Shown piece after piece: positions 8,140 through 16,601 of a DNA stretch of 47,226 nt (within the stretch, counting starts at the first letter, position 1; each line of letters starts with the position of its first letter). Both the position numbers and the translations under genes were made by a program. Under the pieces are notes generated by a model that saw nothing but the letters and a program-made list of their open reading frames with translations, had not been told where the DNA came from and ran no database searches. Location: NCBI GenBank assembly GCA_019323195.1, contig JAHWHQ010000062.1, forward strand, positions 1 to 47,226, in the 5' to 3' direction. The DNA is from Candidatus Woesearchaeota archaeon (GTDB taxonomy: Archaea > Nanobdellota > Nanobdellia > Woesearchaeales > JACPBV01).

Positions 8140-9513
8140 TTAAAATATTTTTTTGTTTTTTATAATCTTCAATACTTTTTTAGGGTGTAGGTGTTTTTTT
8201 ATCCTATTTAACCCGTGTTTATTCATTAGGGTAAGTAAATAAGCAAAACAATATACTGTACTTAAAACAGAATGATTCATATCTGACATATTGATTAGTT
8301 GCCTGTCTTTTTTTGAGTATTTTGCCCACTCTCTCAAAGTTAAAGGCTTTAAACCTTGCTTTATAGCTGATTTATACCACATTGAATTAGGTCTCGGATT
8401 GAATAATCCTATTAAGGCAATGTTGTCTGTTTTTCTTACTCTATTAATTAGCTTTAATGTTTGAAAAGCATCTTTAAAGCTTTCATTAGGCATTCCAAAC
8501 ATCAAATACACATAATAGAACATATTGGCCTTCTCTAATATATTTAAACAGTTGTATATCTGTCTCACAGTGATTCCTTTATGCATATTATTTAGGGTTT
8601 TTTGGCTTCCGCTTTCTGCACCCAGCCCTATCCATTTACATCCCAGTTTTTTCATTCTTTTGACTAATTCAACATCCACCACGTTATTTACTCTGGCAGA
8701 ACAAGTCCATTCAATATTCAATTTTTCTTTCTCTAATAAATCTAAGAAATCCTCCAGTCTTTTTTTGTCATGCATAAAGTTATCATCGCAGAAAACTATG
8801 CCGTCAATGCCGTATTTTTCTTTAAGATGTTTTATTTGTTTAATTATTTTATTTGCTGATATTCCTCTCCATCTTTTGCCGAATGGATGGCTGCAAAATT
8901 GGCAGTCATAAGGGCATCCTCTGCTGGTAAACATTGAAATATTTTTTTTTCCAAGATTTATTTTTTCTTCGGTAATATAGGATGACACATCAAATGCATT
9001 ATAATCTGCTTCACATTGTTCCACATCCATTTCTCCTGAATATTCTGTCTTTTTTATCTTATTCCCTTCTCTATAACAGATTCCTTTAACTTTACTTAAG
9101 TCTTTATTTGTATTAAGGCACTTTATTAATTCTACAATAGTTTTTTCACCCTCTCCGATAACAATGATATCTGCTTTTGTTTCATTCATAAATCTCTCAG
9201 TTTCAGATGTAGCCAGAACCCCCCCAACTACAATATAATTGCTGTCACTTTTTAATAATTCTATATAATTTAGAATATAATCTAAAGAATTGCCTATTGA
9301 GGTGCTGAAAGCCAATATATCATATTTACTCGATAGCTTTTTTAATTCATCCTTTGTTAATGGATTCGTATTTAAATCAAGTACTTCCACACTTAGATTA
9401 GCCTTTTTAATAGCATTATAAATAAAAGCAAGACCTAACGGGTACTGGATAGTTCCCTGTTTTTTCTTATATGGTTCATAATCACCTAATTTATTGATTA
9501 ATAGTGTTTTCAT
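8140..9513 (-). CDS. B12-binding-domain radical SAM protein (second)
   Basis: A 457-residue protein with an N-terminal cobalamin-binding-like domain (about residues 1-140, IVVGGVLATSETERF) and a radical SAM core with cluster motif CPYDCQFC near residue 200, followed by the GxGAESGS-like stretch WIGLGAESGS. The frame is open 14 codons further upstream, but ATG 9513 is preferred because GGTGAT stands six bases before it and MKTLLINKLG is the usual beginning. A TATA candidate on this strand (CTTTATAAAC, about 9572-9581) gives a short leader. It faces the first radical SAM gene. Reaction unknown; a lipid or glycan substrate is inferred from context. Confidence 0.88.
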   Translation of the reverse strand: MKTLLINKLGDYEPYKKKQGTIQYPLGLAFIYNAIKKANLSVEVLDLNTNPLTKDELKKLSSKYDILAFSTSIGNSLDYILNYIELLKSDSNYIVVGGVLATSETERFMNETKADIIVIGEGEKTIVELIKCLNTNKDLSKVKGICYREGNKIKKTEYSGEMDVEQCEADYNAFDVSSYITEEKINLGKKNISMFTSRGCPYDCQFCSHPFGKRWRGISANKIIKQIKHLKEKYGIDGIVFCDDNFMHDKKRLEDFLDLLEKEKLNIEWTCSARVNNVVDVELVKRMKKLGCKWIGLGAESGSQKTLNNMHKGITVRQIYNCLNILEKANMFYYVYLMFGMPNESFKDAFQTLKLINRVRKTDNIALIGLFNPRPNSMWYKSAIKQGLKPLTLREWAKYSKKDRQLINMSDMNHSVLSTVYCFAYLLTLMNKHGLNRIKKHLHPKKVLKIIKNKKIF

Positions 9514-9588
9514 TAAATCACCAAATAACCCTATTCTCAGCAATATCTCCCTCAAATCAGGGTTTTTTATTGTTTATAAAGTGTGAAA

Positions 9589-9653
9589 TACCTCGGGCTT
9601 TTCTCAAGCTTTGCTTGAGGGGTTCGGAAATTTTTTCCGAAGCGCATGAGGTA
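9589..9653. other. Structured element: closing stem with two internal hairpins (copy B)
   Basis: TACCTC (9589-9594) pairs with GAGGTA (9648-9653). It encloses two perfect hairpins, CTCAAGC-ttt-GCTTGAG (9603-9619) and TTCGGAAA-ttt-TTTCCGAA (9623-9641). This is the same three-way-junction plan as 7928-8035 with unrelated stem sequences. The two elements bracket the radical SAM gene at 8140-9513. Copy B lies between divergent genes, upstream of the leftward TATA box, so a terminator role is unlikely for it. Confidence 0.6.
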
Positions 9654-9870
9654 CTAGGGCAATACTGTATGAACCAGAGAAAATTCATTTTAAATTTTCT
9701 TGTTAGTTCTGAACTATTATTCTTTATTCCATTATAAAACTTTTTGGTTAATAAAAAGATTTATATAGTTATCTATTTTTTATTGTAATCTAATTGTCTG
9801 TTAATCTCTTACTCCTATTTTAAGTAAAATATGGGGCAGAGGTTAAAATCTGGGGGGGTATAAAAGTATC
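9654..9870. other. Gap with rightward promoter
   Basis: Together with 9514-9653 this is a 357-base stretch without a gene. Apart from the structured element, I see AGATTTATATAG at about 9758-9769, a TATA candidate that would give a leader of roughly 80 bases, and a G-run (9852-9858) that may act as ribosome site 12 bases before the ATG at 9871. Confidence 0.35.
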
Positions 9871-10578
9871 ATGGCGTTCCTAACTAATGTAGATAAAAAA
9901 CGGAAATATAGAAAAGCTGAAAAAATAATTCGAATTCTAAGGAAATTTGTTGATGATTTAAGTAAATGCAATGTACTGGATATAGGCACAGGATCTGGTT
10001 ATATATCTGAATATTTCTGCAAAAGATGTTATAAGCAATACAGTGTTGATATTGATGATCTGCGATTAACAAAAAAAGGATATAAATTCGCTAAATATGG
10101 GGGTAGGCTCCTTCCTTTCCCTAATAACAAATTTGACGTGGTCATTTCTAATGGCGTTATAGAGCATGTTAAAGACCAAAAAAAACATCTAGATGAGATT
10201 TATAGGGTTTTGAAGAAGAACGGCATAGCTTACATATGCACCCCAAATAAATATTGGTTTATTGATGGTCATACTCACCTCCCATTCATAACATATCTGC
10301 CCCATAAACTAGCAGATAGGTATATGAAAATAATGAAAGCAGAATTTTCCCTTTTCACGGATGGTAATTGGGGTGTTAGAGCTTTATCTTACAATAAATT
10401 AAAAAGAATGTCTAATAAGTTTGCATTTACAGATATGACTGCCAACATAATGAAAAATCCTGATAAATATGGGCTTAAGGATTATATGGCATTCCACTTA
10501 ACCAAATACCTGCCCTTGCCTATATTAAGATTATTAAAATATATTTCACCAACATTTGTAGTTGTATTGAGAAAATAA
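9871..10578 (+). CDS. Class I SAM-dependent methyltransferase
   Basis: A 235-residue Rossmann-fold methyltransferase. The SAM-binding motif I is VLDIGTGSGYISEYF near residue 35, with FPNNKFDVVISNGVIEHV near residue 83 (Methyltransf_11-like). It has a lysine-rich start and no membrane helix. It stands alone in the rightward direction between the radical SAM gene and the flippase-like gene. A sugar or lipid O-methyltransferase role is suggested by the neighbourhood only. Confidence 0.85.
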   Translation: MAFLTNVDKKRKYRKAEKIIRILRKFVDDLSKCNVLDIGTGSGYISEYFCKRCYKQYSVDIDDLRLTKKGYKFAKYGGRLLPFPNNKFDVVISNGVIEHVKDQKKHLDEIYRVLKKNGIAYICTPNKYWFIDGHTHLPFITYLPHKLADRYMKIMKAEFSLFTDGNWGVRALSYNKLKRMSNKFAFTDMTANIMKNPDKYGLKDYMAFHLTKYLPLPILRLLKYISPTFVVVLRK

Positions 10579-10588
10579 AATCTTTTTC

Positions 10589-11551
10589 TTAAATTTCAGA
10601 AGTTTTTTTTTTCTTAATTATCTCCCAAAAATCCTTTATTTTCCTACTATTGTAGCCTAAGAACAACGAACCGAATAATGTTACTGTTATTATTATTGTT
10701 AATCTAACAAATATGACTATCTTTATTGAATCTGGTAGTGTCACACCTAAGGCAATTAATATAGCACCTAAACTCAGGTCTCTAGCCCCGACCCCCATAG
10801 GTAAACCAGAAAGTCTTCCAATAATAGCAGATGCCCAGAATCCTGCTAAAACAAGATGGTATGGGATATTGTAACCAAAATAAATCAAATATATTTTTAG
10901 GTTAAGTGGTGACAAGATAAGCACAATAGATGTTATAATTGTTATAATGATAAACATTTTCTTGTTTGCCAAATAAGATTTTGATTTTTTAATCCATTTT
11001 AATATATTTTCTTTAGAAACATTTTTTCTTTTTAAAAAATCTCTAATAAATTTTGGAACAAGAAACTTAATTCTCCATAGAACCCCAATTACTCTTTTTA
11101 GATTAATTATTATAAGAATTCCTCCTACTAATAAAATTACAAAAATTGCTATATTTGATAGAACTGTTCCATTGAAATATTCTTTTCCAATAATATAGAT
11201 TAATAGGGGTAGTATAATAATCTCCCATGTAATATCATAAGACTGTTCAAATACAGAAGCCAACGTTGATTTTTTAAAGGAAATTTGAGAGACAGCTTTA
11301 GTAATAAATGGTTTTGTGACTATTAATCCTACCTTAAATGGAGAGATTAAACTAATAAATTGCGCTGAACATGAAATATTGAATGAGTAAAATAGATTTA
11401 TTTTTTCACCTAAAAAACCAAGAATAATCTTATATCTTAATGCCAAGATAACTATATTGGATATCACAACAACCGCAGCCAATAAAAAAGCTATCCATAA
11501 GTCCCCTTTTATATTCAGAATCTCATGAAAAATTTCCTTGAAATTTATCAT
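10589..11551 (-). CDS. Flippase-like membrane protein (LPG-synthase-TM/AglD family)
   Basis: A 320-residue polytopic membrane protein with about eight hydrophobic segments, of the UPF0104/lysylphosphatidylglycerol-synthase TM family. Diagnostic stretches are the N-terminal ILALRYKIIL and the C-terminal PMGVGARDLSLGA, matching the conserved GxGxRE-like region. In haloarchaea the homologous region is the membrane part of AglD, used in dolichol-phosphate-linked N-glycosylation. Here there is no fused glycosyltransferase, but the upstream gene (overlapping by four bases) is a GT4 enzyme that could be its partner. Location: cytoplasmic membrane. Confidence 0.82.
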   Translation of the reverse strand: MINFKEIFHEILNIKGDLWIAFLLAAVVVISNIVILALRYKIILGFLGEKINLFYSFNISCSAQFISLISPFKVGLIVTKPFITKAVSQISFKKSTLASVFEQSYDITWEIIILPLLIYIIGKEYFNGTVLSNIAIFVILLVGGILIIINLKRVIGVLWRIKFLVPKFIRDFLKRKNVSKENILKWIKKSKSYLANKKMFIIITIITSIVLILSPLNLKIYLIYFGYNIPYHLVLAGFWASAIIGRLSGLPMGVGARDLSLGAILIALGVTLPDSIKIVIFVRLTIIITVTLFGSLFLGYNSRKIKDFWEIIKKKKTSEI

Positions 11552-12708
11552 CCTAACATCACATCTACCATCTCTTTGGCAATATCTCTCCAGTCATGTT
11601 TTTTTATTAGCTCTAGACCCCTATTTCTTATGCTATTATAAAGCTTTTGATTATCTAATAGACCAATAATTCCTTTAGATAGTTCTTTTTTATCCTCAGA
11701 TCTGCACAGATAGGCGGTTTTTCCATGCTTAACGGTTTCATTAACCCCTGGTAGATCGCCTATAACTGTAGGTGTTCCGCAGGCCATTGCTTCCATTAGC
11801 TTGTATGTTACCACTCCCTGAGTAGAGGGTGAATTAGGAAGGGGCACAGAATTAATCTTCGCAATATTCATGAAAAAGGGCATATCCTCATAATCAACCC
11901 ATCCTGTAAAAATAAAATTTTTTTGAAGCCCCATCTTTTTTACTTTGTTGACGATATTATCATAATAGGCCCCCGTACCAATAATAAGAAACTTAACATC
12001 CGGGAATTCATGAAGGACTAAAGGAGCAGCATCAACTAAGAACTGAACCCCGTCATGCGCAGCAATACCTCCCTGGTAGGCGATAAATTCCTCCCCCTTA
12101 CCCAGGTTATATCTATTATAGAACTCCTCTTTAACCCTAAACGGCTTGAACATCCTAAGATCAACACCATCCCTCACCACCCTTATCTTTTCATCTTTAC
12201 AGCCTCTTCTTTTGAGCATATCCTTCAGTTTAGATGTAATGGTAAATGCGATATCAACATTTTTAAGGCTGTGTTTTTCAGCCCATTTGACAGCCTCGTA
12301 AACAATCCTTCCCTTCAGCGTGGGGTTGGCATAAAGCCAGTACTCTGACCATAAGTCCACATAATCAACAACCTTTTTTGCTTCTGTTTTTGACCTGTTT
12401 ACAGCCAGTGCAGAGGGCAGGCTTTGTCCGAATACAATATCAATATCCTTCTTAATTAGCTTGCTTGCCTTATACGCAAATATGGGGTACAGCTTTAGCC
12501 TTGATTTCTTAAATCTGCTTATATTTAGGCTGACATGCCTCGAGCTGCAATCAAACCTTTCCCTGCAGGAAATAGCGTCTTTTTTATCAGGCGTTATAAA
12601 ATCCAGTTCAAACCCTCTTTTTAAGAACTCCTTAGCTAAAAAATAAGCTCTCAGGTTAGAGCCGTTCAGCGCTTTGTACCCCGTGAATGAGCACATGGTT
12701 ATTTTCAT
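11548..12708 (-). CDS. GT4-family glycosyltransferase (second)
   Basis: A 386-residue GT-B enzyme. The N-terminal acceptor domain begins KITMCSFTGYKALNGSNLRAYF; the C-terminal domain has the donor-binding stretch EAMACGTPTVIGDLPGVNE near residue 303 and GWVDYEDMPFFMNIAKI near residue 267. TTTATAAA (12733-12740) is centred about 28 bases before the ATG, so the message is probably leaderless. Its stop overlaps the start of the flippase-like membrane gene by four bases, a strong sign of a functional pair. Donor sugar unknown. Confidence 0.9.
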   Translation of the reverse strand: MKITMCSFTGYKALNGSNLRAYFLAKEFLKRGFELDFITPDKKDAISCRERFDCSSRHVSLNISRFKKSRLKLYPIFAYKASKLIKKDIDIVFGQSLPSALAVNRSKTEAKKVVDYVDLWSEYWLYANPTLKGRIVYEAVKWAEKHSLKNVDIAFTITSKLKDMLKRRGCKDEKIRVVRDGVDLRMFKPFRVKEEFYNRYNLGKGEEFIAYQGGIAAHDGVQFLVDAAPLVLHEFPDVKFLIIGTGAYYDNIVNKVKKMGLQKNFIFTGWVDYEDMPFFMNIAKINSVPLPNSPSTQGVVTYKLMEAMACGTPTVIGDLPGVNETVKHGKTAYLCRSEDKKELSKGIIGLLDNQKLYNSIRNRGLELIKKHDWRDIAKEMVDVMLG

Positions 12709-12732
12709 ATGATTATAAGTAAAAATAGTAAT

Positions 12733-12740
12733 TTTATAAA
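12733..12740 (-). promoter_or_regulatory. TATA box for the GT4/flippase operon
   Basis: TTTATAAA is centred about 28 bases before the start codon at 12708 on the minus strand, the distance expected for a leaderless archaeal transcript. Confidence 0.6.
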
Positions 12741-12793
12741 TGTTTTTGTATTAATCTTCAATCTGGCATTTTATTGTTCTTAATAATCCTGTA

Positions 12794-13849
12794 TTATTCT
12801 ATAAACCTCTCCTGAGAAGTTGAGCATTTTTTACATAGATCAATACTATTCCTGTCTTTTAACATTGCACGCCTGAATTTTTTGTAGCCTTCTCCGTTCC
12901 ATATAGGCTTCAGATCTTTTTTTAGGATATTGCCAAGACCATATTTAGCATTAAAGTCCAGGCAGCATACTGTAACAGTTCCCTCCCAGTTGACCAGGAT
13001 TCTCCATGGGAAATAGCATTTTTTTTTCTCAATAGGCTTTGCTTCACCCTTCTTAAGATGGTACCTTGACAGATCCTCTTTATCTGGTATAAACTCCCTG
13101 AAATTCTTTTGGTCGCCGTGTGTAGAAACCGTTTTTATTGAAAGATAATCTGCATTAACCTTCTTGGAAATCTTCTTCATTTTTCCTATTTCATGCTGAT
13201 TATGCTTCATAACAATAAATTGCAGGCTAACCCTCAATTTATTTCTCATTCTGTTCTTTTCCTTTATCAGGTAGCTTATATTTTCTAAGACCTTATTAAA
13301 ATCGCTGTTTTTTCTGTATCTTTCATACGTTTCTCTTGAGGCTCCATCTAAGCTTATCTTTATTTCATCAAGCCCGGATTTGATTATTCTCCTTGAAATA
13401 TCTTTTGTGACATAATAGCCGTTCGTTGCCAAGACGGTGTGTATTTTTTTTTGCTTGGCATAGGATATCATTCTGAAAATATCCTTGTTTAATAATGGCT
13501 CTCCCCAGTTCCAGAAGGATATATGGATAATATGGTCTTCAATTTTCTTCATTATTTTGACATAATTCTCATAACTCATTACCCCTCTTTTTCTTTTTAT
13601 TGTGTTATTGCCTACTGGACATAAGGGGCATTTTAGGTTGCATCCGCATATAGGTTCAATTTGCAAAAGATAAGGGTATGAGTTCAGCTTAACCCTCCCC
13701 ATCTTTTCTTCATAAAAATTGAGAAGCATATTCAAAAATCTTTTCTTATATAGTGCAGCACTAATTAGAGACCTGTTACTTAGTATATACTTAATAAGAT
13801 ATATCGTTCTGTTTCTCTTATGGTACTTTTCTCCCATTTTCTGATTCAT
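12794..13849 (-). CDS. Radical SAM/SPASM-domain protein
   Basis: A 351-residue radical SAM enzyme with CxxxCxxC at Cys70, Cys74 and Cys77 (CNLKCPLC). The C-terminal SPASM-type auxiliary cluster region is Cys-rich (CYFPWRILVNWEGTVTVCC near residue 287, then CKKC near residue 340). SPASM proteins modify peptides or sugars or dehydrogenate alcohols; this type is frequent in glycan loci. The TATA candidate AAAATTTAAATAAC (minus strand, about 13861-13874) is only about 19 bases from the ATG at 13849 but about 31 from an in-frame ATG at 13837, so the shorter start is possible. Confidence 0.88.
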   Translation of the reverse strand: MNQKMGEKYHKRNRTIYLIKYILSNRSLISAALYKKRFLNMLLNFYEEKMGRVKLNSYPYLLQIEPICGCNLKCPLCPVGNNTIKRKRGVMSYENYVKIMKKIEDHIIHISFWNWGEPLLNKDIFRMISYAKQKKIHTVLATNGYYVTKDISRRIIKSGLDEIKISLDGASRETYERYRKNSDFNKVLENISYLIKEKNRMRNKLRVSLQFIVMKHNQHEIGKMKKISKKVNADYLSIKTVSTHGDQKNFREFIPDKEDLSRYHLKKGEAKPIEKKKCYFPWRILVNWEGTVTVCCLDFNAKYGLGNILKKDLKPIWNGEGYKKFRRAMLKDRNSIDLCKKCSTSQERFIE

Positions 13850-13963
13850 TACTCTTACTTGTTATTTAAATTTTACTAAAACTTTGTTTCTCAAAATTGG
13901 TTTCATACCCTTCGTTTTTTTCATTTCTATAAAACTCTTCAAGACCCAATCTTAGATTTACCG

Positions 13964-13996
13964 AAATATTTAAATATAAGTCTTAATTTTTAAGAC
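13964..13996 (+). promoter_or_regulatory. Leaderless promoter with operator for the Lrp-type gene
   Basis: The TATA-like AAATATTTAAATA (about 13964-13976) is followed by a perfect inverted repeat GTCTTAA-ttt-TTAAGAC (13980-13996). That repeat ends three bases before the ATG at 14000, covering the expected transcription start. This is the classic arrangement for an autorepressing regulator, here probably the Lrp/AsnC protein encoded immediately downstream. Confidence 0.7.
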
Positions 13997-13999
13997 AAC

Positions 14000-14488
14000 A
14001 TGAGGGATTTTGACGAAAAAGACGGAATAATCTTAAACATTCTGCAGGACAACTGCCGGACCTCTTTGACAGAAATAAGCAAAAAAGTAGACCTGTCCAT
14101 AGATTCTGTCAAGAAAAGAATAAGGAAGATGGAGAATGTAATCTTCCATCCAAGAATACAGATAAGGCCTCGAAGTTTAGGTTTCTCTAACATTGTAGAT
14201 GTCAAGATCAAGCTCAGCAACCATTCAAAAGAGGAGATAGACAGCTTCATAAAATACCTCCAGGATCATCCAAGGATAGCAGAGGCCTTCAGTGTCAGCG
14301 GTGAATGGGACCTGTCTATAGTTATAATATCCAGGGACGCTGATGAGCTAGATAATATAACTTCTTCTATCAAAAGTAAGTTCGGAAAGATTATAGGATC
14401 ATGGTGCGAGTCAACAACATTAAAGGCGTACAAGTTCGAGAAGTATGACATGGAAAGGCTTCTGGCTTCTGATTTGAATAAAAAATAA
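14000..14488 (+). CDS. Lrp/AsnC-family transcriptional regulator
   Basis: A 162-residue regulator: an N-terminal winged helix-turn-helix (about residues 5-55, DEKDGIILNILQDNCRTSLTEISKKVDLSIDSVKKRI) and a C-terminal RAM ligand-binding domain (about residues 65-150, HPRIAEAFSVSGEWDLSIVI). Length fits the family. It probably has no leader and its start sits against a palindrome that is likely its own operator. The next gene begins 17 bases downstream, and fifteen more rightward genes follow with small gaps, so it probably governs the glycan operon it heads, sensing a small-molecule ligand. Confidence 0.9.
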   Translation: MRDFDEKDGIILNILQDNCRTSLTEISKKVDLSIDSVKKRIRKMENVIFHPRIQIRPRSLGFSNIVDVKIKLSNHSKEEIDSFIKYLQDHPRIAEAFSVSGEWDLSIVIISRDADELDNITSSIKSKFGKIIGSWCESTTLKAYKFEKYDMERLLASDLNKK

Positions 14489-14505
14489 TAAACCAAGGTG
14501 GTACA

Positions 14506-15834
14506 ATGGATCTTAAAAAACAGCTTAAGACAGGAAAAAAGAGATTAGGCGTATGGGGGTTAGGATATATTGGATTTTCCTCCATAGCCTACTTCGCAAG
14601 GGCAGGAGTAACATGCATAGGAACAGACATCATACAGCACAGGGTGGATGATGTTAATCATGGAAAGGTTACTGTCCCTAATTTTGATTTCTGGCTTGGT
14701 TTTGATGTAAGGCAGCTGGCCAAAAACAAGAGGATGAGTGCAACAACAGACTGGAAAGAATTAATACAGGAGGATGTAGCTGTCCACCTGATAACAATCC
14801 CTACAGAAAAAGACGGGAAGCCTTATCATGAGATACTGAAAGATGTAATAAACAAGATTAGCAGATTCAGGGATGTTAAGACAGAGCACCCTCCGCTGGT
14901 GATTGTAGAAAGCACACTGACGCCCACTGTAGCAGATAACATAGTAATACCCTTATTCAGAGAAAACGGCTTAGAGGTCGGAAAGGACATCCTGTTGGGG
15001 GTTGCCCCCAGGAGGGACTGGTTTACCCAGGCAGACAAGACACTAAAGACCCTTCCAAGGGTTGTGGGAGGAACGACAAAAGAGACGACTGACCTTATGG
15101 CGGATGTCCTTGGCATAATCTCTGACACAATAATAAAGGCACATGACCACAAGCACGCCTCGATCGTAAAAAGCATTGAAAACGCCTATAGGCAGCTTGA
15201 TATAACCTTTGCCAACCAGCTTTCCCTGGCCTATCCTGACATGGACATTACGGGCGTCTTAAAGATGGTAGGGACCAAGTGGAACATCGGCACCTACCAT
15301 CCATCTTTCGGGACTGGCGGATACTGCATACCTTTAGCTCCGCAGTATGTCCTTGAAGGGGCAAAGCATCCTGAAAAGCTGACCCTTATCAAGGAATCGA
15401 TTAAGACCGATTTTGAGCAGCCTCAAAAGATAGTTGAGAGCATAATCAACAGGGGCGCAAAAAAGGTCGCTGTCTTAGGTATAGCTTACACAGGCGACCT
15501 AAAGGTCCACATCCTGAGCCCCGGCATACCTATAGCAAAGGGCCTTAAGGAAAAAGGCATAGACGTTAAGGTAAACGACCCGTATTACACCAAAGAAGAG
15601 GTAGAGGCGATTACAGGATGCAGCTATGCTGAATTTCCGGAAGGCCTCGCTGACAGGGATGCAATAATCATCGTATCCCCTCACATGAGATACAGGTACA
15701 CTTCTGCCCAGGATATCCTAAAGAGCCTGGATAACACTAAGCTTATACTTGACAACATGGGCGTATGGAATGACCTTGCTCTTCCTGAGAATGTGGAATA
15801 CCACGAGGCCGGCGATGCCAATTGGCTGGCATGA
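14506..15834 (+). CDS. Nucleotide-sugar dehydrogenase
   Basis: A 442-residue UDP-glucose/GDP-mannose dehydrogenase family enzyme, which oxidises a UDP-sugar C6 alcohol to a uronic acid in two NAD-dependent steps. It has the N-terminal GLGYIG motif (about residue 18), the central domain (ENAYRQLDITFANQLS, about residue 225) and catalytic Cys274 in GGYCIP. GGYCIP resembles the GGHCIP of UDP-ManNAc/UDP-GlcNAc dehydrogenases more than the GGSCFP of UDP-glucose dehydrogenase, so an N-acetylhexosaminuronic acid product is favoured. GGTGG at 14496-14500 gives a good ribosome site. It follows the regulator gene by 17 bases. Confidence 0.9.
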   Translation: MDLKKQLKTGKKRLGVWGLGYIGFSSIAYFARAGVTCIGTDIIQHRVDDVNHGKVTVPNFDFWLGFDVRQLAKNKRMSATTDWKELIQEDVAVHLITIPTEKDGKPYHEILKDVINKISRFRDVKTEHPPLVIVESTLTPTVADNIVIPLFRENGLEVGKDILLGVAPRRDWFTQADKTLKTLPRVVGGTTKETTDLMADVLGIISDTIIKAHDHKHASIVKSIENAYRQLDITFANQLSLAYPDMDITGVLKMVGTKWNIGTYHPSFGTGGYCIPLAPQYVLEGAKHPEKLTLIKESIKTDFEQPQKIVESIINRGAKKVAVLGIAYTGDLKVHILSPGIPIAKGLKEKGIDVKVNDPYYTKEEVEAITGCSYAEFPEGLADRDAIIIVSPHMRYRYTSAQDILKSLDNTKLILDNMGVWNDLALPENVEYHEAGDANWLA

Positions 15835-15845
15835 GAGGTGAAACC

Positions 15846-16595
15846 ATGGAAAAAAAATCAGAAAAGATTACAGCCTGGATAAAAGAAAAGGCAGACGAAG
15901 CAGGCGCAAAAGGCGTTATCATCGGCCTAAGCGGGGGCATTGACTCCAGCTGTGTTGCTGTCCTCTGTAAAAGGGCTTTCCCTGACAGCACGCTTGGTGT
16001 AATAATGCCTTGTTTCAGCAGCCATTATGATCTGGCTCATGCCAGGATATTGGCTGAAAAATTTGATATCCCTTACAATATCGTCAATTTAGAGGAAAGC
16101 TTCACAGCATTGTTCAGGTCATTGTCCGGGGAGGAATACGATAAAGAGAAGCATAACAACATAGCATCAGCAAACCTGAAGCCAAGGCTCAGGATGTCTG
16201 CCCTGTACTACTTCGCAAACAAGCTGAACTGCCTGGTTGCCGGGACAGACAACAAAAGTGAAGAGATGATCGGCTATTTCACAAAATACGGTGATGGCGG
16301 TGTGGACATACTTCCCATAGTAGGATTGTTCAAAAAAGATGTAAGGAAGATGGCTAAGCATCTTGGAATACCTGGCGAGATAATAGCAAAAAAGCCTTCT
16401 GCCGGTCTGTGGGACGGCCAGACAGACGAGGATGAGATGGGTCTTTCTTATGAAGAGCTTGACGAGATTCTTGAACAGCTGGAAAAAGGCGGCGGTGCAG
16501 GCAGCTTTGATGAGGAAAAAGTAAGGAAAGTAAAGCATATGATGAAGGTCTCAGCGCACAAGAGGGAAATGCCGCCCGGGTGTAAGCTGGACTAG
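15846..16595 (+). CDS. nadE: NH3-dependent NAD+ synthetase
   Basis: A 249-residue NadE: the PP-loop SGGIDSS near residue 31 and the diagnostic PSAGLWDGQTDEDEMG near residue 182. There is no glutaminase domain, so ammonia is the nitrogen donor. The frame is open eight codons upstream, but ATG 15846 has GAGGTG just before it (15834-15839). It catalyses the last step of NAD synthesis. Its place between a nucleotide-sugar dehydrogenase and an epimerase, both NAD-dependent, is unusual; it may supply cofactor or simply be hitch-hiking. A PP-loop sugar amidotransferase role is unlikely because the NadE signature is intact. Confidence 0.92.
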   Translation: MEKKSEKITAWIKEKADEAGAKGVIIGLSGGIDSSCVAVLCKRAFPDSTLGVIMPCFSSHYDLAHARILAEKFDIPYNIVNLEESFTALFRSLSGEEYDKEKHNNIASANLKPRLRMSALYYFANKLNCLVAGTDNKSEEMIGYFTKYGDGGVDILPIVGLFKKDVRKMAKHLGIPGEIIAKKPSAGLWDGQTDEDEMGLSYEELDEILEQLEKGGGAGSFDEEKVRKVKHMMKVSAHKREMPPGCKLD

Positions 16596-16601
16596 GCAAA
16601 A

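Noticed and set aside
15846..16595. NadE considered as a sugar amidotransferase misannotation
   Set aside because: The PSAGLWDGQTDE stretch is diagnostic of NAD synthetase, and the zinc-knuckle of the amidotransferase family is absent (unlike 22647-23807).
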